Assembly: GCA_947589695.1 (NCBI GenBank)
Contig: CANQBY010000082.1
Location: 1-5,658 of the forward strand
Reading direction: 5' to 3'
DNA length: 5,658 nucleotides
Origin: an uncultured Bacilli bacterium
Lineage (GTDB): Bacteria; Bacillota_I; Bacilli_A; RF39; UBA660
Positions 4,268 to 5,658 of the stretch are shown piece after piece. Every line of letters starts with the position of its first letter. The first letter of the stretch is position 1. Under the pieces are notes generated by a model. The model saw only the letters and a list, made by a program, of their open reading frames with translations, searched no databases and had not been told where the DNA came from. A program made the translations under genes and the position numbers.

Positions 4268-4296
4268 AATATATCATAAATTAGAGCATTTGTAAA
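4268..4296 (-). promoter_or_regulatory. Sigma-A promoter of the tandem-repeat RNA
   Basis: On the minus strand -35 TTTACA (4296-4291, five of six), 17 bp, and -10 TATATT (4273-4268, five of six) are visible. It starts 4 bp past the stop codon of the 374-residue gene. The predicted start near 4261 coincides with the first base of the GAAA-tetraloop hairpin, which supports the call. Confidence 0.65.
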
Positions 4297-4299
4297 CTA

Positions 4300-5424
4300 T
4301 TAACGTGTTTTAGAACTAGTTAATCTATTTATAGCTTCTTGATAAATTAAAGTTAAATTATAAATATTATAATTATTATCTTTAGTTTGGAAATCTTGAA
4401 GATTATTTTTAGTTAAAAATTCATATAAAGGAATAAAGACAGTTCCTTTAGAATCACCATTTAAATAGGAACGCATAGATACTTGATTTTGAAAATCTAA
4501 ATATTCAAAACCTTTTTTATTAACATGAACTTTAATTAAAGCACTAGGATTAATGATATCTTGATAAACAGTGATATTAGAACCAAAAGCATAGGTTTCT
4601 TTAGGAATTAAAATATATAAAGGACTTATATTACCTTCATGACTATTTAATATAGATTCATTGGTAATAATTAAGACATCTTCACTACTTATTTGACTAG
4701 AATTATATTTAGAACTTATTTTATCATTAATACCAAATAAAGTAATAACTAAGTCACCTAAAGTATACTTCATTTTAGAATAATTAGTTAAATCTTGGGT
4801 TTCTAAATAATCTTTTAAACTTATTAAAGATAGGGACGGATAAACTAAAGTAGATGATTCATAAGTAGTGGCATAAATTAAAGTATCATCTTTAGTTGTA
4901 ATAAACCAAGCAGGTTCGCCATTATCAAGGAAATAACGATAAATATTATATTCGTCATTAGAGTAACATAAACCTAAGAGATAAGCAAGATTTGGAATAT
5001 TTAAAGTATTTTGGGTATTATCAAAAAATCTTAAAGTATCGGGTTCGTAATATTCTTGGTAAGCACTAATAAGATCTAATTTTTGCATAAGAGTTTTTAG
5101 TTTTAAATTATTTAAAGAAGTATTTAAATTAGATTCATTAGTTTTTAAAAATTCGATAAAAGTTTCATATGTTTCTTCTGCCGTTAGATTTTCTAAACTA
5201 GATGCATAATCAGCGATAACCGAAGCATAAATTTCTTCAAAACTAGGTGTTTTCATTACAGGTAAACTTTCTTCGGGTTCTTCTAGGCTAGTAGTCATAG
5301 GAAGAGATTCTTCTTCTGTTTTTTGATCTTTTATAGTTAAAGAAGCACTTATAATAGTGGTAGAAGCTAGAGCAGATATTCCTAAAATTTTAAAGAAATT
5401 ATGATTTAGTTTAAATTTTTTCAT
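4300..5424 (-). CDS. Exported or membrane-anchored protein of unknown function, 374 residues
   Basis: I do not recognise a family. The N-terminus is a signal peptide or single anchor: basic MKKFKLNHNFFK, then the hydrophobic stretch ILGISALASTTIISASLTI (13-31). There is no lipobox cysteine, so it is not a lipoprotein. An acidic linker with two EESLP copies (38-42, 51-55) follows. The rest (about 60-374) should lie outside the membrane. It begins helical (60-125) and then has many beta-prone stretches such as AWFITTKDDTLIYATTYESS (172-191), DVLIITNES (249-257) and YILIPKETYAF (270-280). It has a single cysteine (C153). ATG at 5422-5424 has AAGGGG 7-8 bp upstream. The promoter is nearly perfect, so it is probably well expressed. 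No terminator lies between its stop and the repeat RNA, so its transcript may run on through the repeats. Confidence 0.88.
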   Translation of the reverse strand: MKKFKLNHNFFKILGISALASTTIISASLTIKDQKTEEESLPMTTSLEEPEESLPVMKTPSFEEIYASVIADYASSLENLTAEETYETFIEFLKTNESNLNTSLNNLKLKTLMQKLDLISAYQEYYEPDTLRFFDNTQNTLNIPNLAYLLGLCYSNDEYNIYRYFLDNGEPAWFITTKDDTLIYATTYESSTLVYPSLSLISLKDYLETQDLTNYSKMKYTLGDLVITLFGINDKISSKYNSSQISSEDVLIITNESILNSHEGNISPLYILIPKETYAFGSNITVYQDIINPSALIKVHVNKKGFEYLDFQNQVSMRSYLNGDSKGTVFIPLYEFLTKNNLQDFQTKDNNYNIYNLTLIYQEAINRLTSSKTR

Positions 5425-5431
5425 AAAAAAA

Positions 5432-5449
5432 TCCCCTTTCTTGTAGGGA
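5432..5449 (-). promoter_or_regulatory. Hairpin over the ribosome binding site, followed by a U-run
   Basis: On the minus strand TCCCT (5449-5445) can pair with the AGGGGA containing the ribosome binding site (5437-5432), directly followed by seven T (5431-5425) and the ATG. In RNA running through from mutL this could act as a weak terminator or block translation. RNA from the gene's own promoter should start near 5446 and lose most of the 5' arm, freeing the site. The stem is only 5 bp. Confidence 0.4.
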
Positions 5450-5452
5450 ATT

Positions 5453-5480
5453 ATTATAGCATATTTTTTTTATTTGTCAA
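5453..5480 (-). promoter_or_regulatory. Near-consensus sigma-A promoter of the 374-residue gene
   Basis: On the minus strand a perfect -35 TTGACA (5480-5475), 16 bp, and a perfect -10 TATAAT (5458-5453), preceded by TGC (extended -10). It starts 1 bp beyond the mutL stop codon. This is the strongest promoter in the window. The start is predicted near 5446, giving a leader of about 22 nt. Confidence 0.85.
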
Positions 5481-5481
5481 A

Positions 5482-5658
5482 TTAATTCATAACACGTTTA
5501 AACATCCGCTCTAAATCATAAATACTAAATTTAATGATAGTGGGTCTTCCATGGGGACAATTATAAGGATTATCACATAAAACTAATTCTTGAAGGAGTT
5601 CTACTTGTTCTTCATGACTAATATGATAATTGGCTTTAATACTCATTTTACAAGCTAG
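5482..5658 (-). CDS. mutL: DNA mismatch repair protein MutL, C-terminal end (partial)
   Basis: The last 58 residues of MutL are present; the 5' part lies beyond the window edge. MutL couples mismatch recognition by MutS to strand removal. Visible motifs belong to the C-terminal endonuclease/dimerisation domain of MutL proteins in bacteria lacking MutH: ACK (residues 2-4 of the fragment, usually ACR), IKAN (7-10), the metal-site motif CPHGRPT (34-40) and the closing FKR (53-55). Together with the metal site in the missing part, these suggest a nicking-competent MutL. The gene ends in TAA at 5484-5482. No separate strong terminator follows; the weak hairpin at 5432-5449 is the only candidate. 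The next gene starts 57 bp downstream with its own promoter. Confidence 0.95.
   Translation of the reverse strand, partial: LACKMSIKANYHISHEEQVELLQELVLCDNPYNCPHGRPTIIKFSIYDLERMFKRVMN

Overview
The window looks like chromosomal DNA from a very AT-rich, Gram-positive-type bacterium related to Bacilli or Clostridia, possibly one of the uncultured gut Bacilli lineages close to the Mollicutes. The evidence is strong AGGAGG-type ribosome binding sites, TTGACA/TATAAT-type promoters with 16-18 bp spacers, many U-run terminators, a long clostridial-style glutamyl-tRNA synthetase, a sporulation-type sigma-K and an endonuclease-type MutL. Nothing suggests UGA is read as Trp: gltX ends in TGA followed directly by TAA. 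The lineage is inference; the gene families are visible in the sequence.

Layout. Positions 1-266 are read on the + strand: the 3' end of a tRNA with encoded CCA (possibly tRNA-Lys), its terminator, then a promoter, a structured region and a terminator that together look like an unassigned RNA gene of about 160 nt. Everything after that is on the minus strand. From right to left, in transcription order: the 3' end of mutL; a 374-residue exported protein of unknown function behind a near-perfect promoter; a candidate repeat RNA gene (about 4064-4261); a palindrome-rich spacer; two small XRE-family helix-turn-helix regulators, each with a palindrome in its own promoter; sigK; a 90-residue unknown protein; and gltX, whose terminator faces the + strand RNA gene.

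The most unusual object is at 4064-4296. A TTTACA-N17-TATATT promoter begins 4 bp past the stop codon of the 374-residue gene. Its predicted start falls on a GAAA-tetraloop hairpin, followed by four tandem 35-bp units and a hairpin with a U-run. Each unit carries an A6-G linker, an AGGAG motif and a CCCA...UGGG hairpin. The layout resembles the repeat antitoxin RNAs of type III toxin-antitoxin systems (ToxI, AntiQ), but no ToxN/AbiQ-sized gene follows it. It is either an orphan or diverged member of that class, or another repeat RNA such as a protein- or ribosome-titrating RNA.

The genes do not form one pathway. They are translation (tRNA, gltX), sporulation control (sigK), mismatch repair (mutL), two probably self-regulating small repressors, and two candidate RNAs. 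Most genes appear to have their own promoter with a very short leader, so the region reads as a series of short transcription units rather than one operon.
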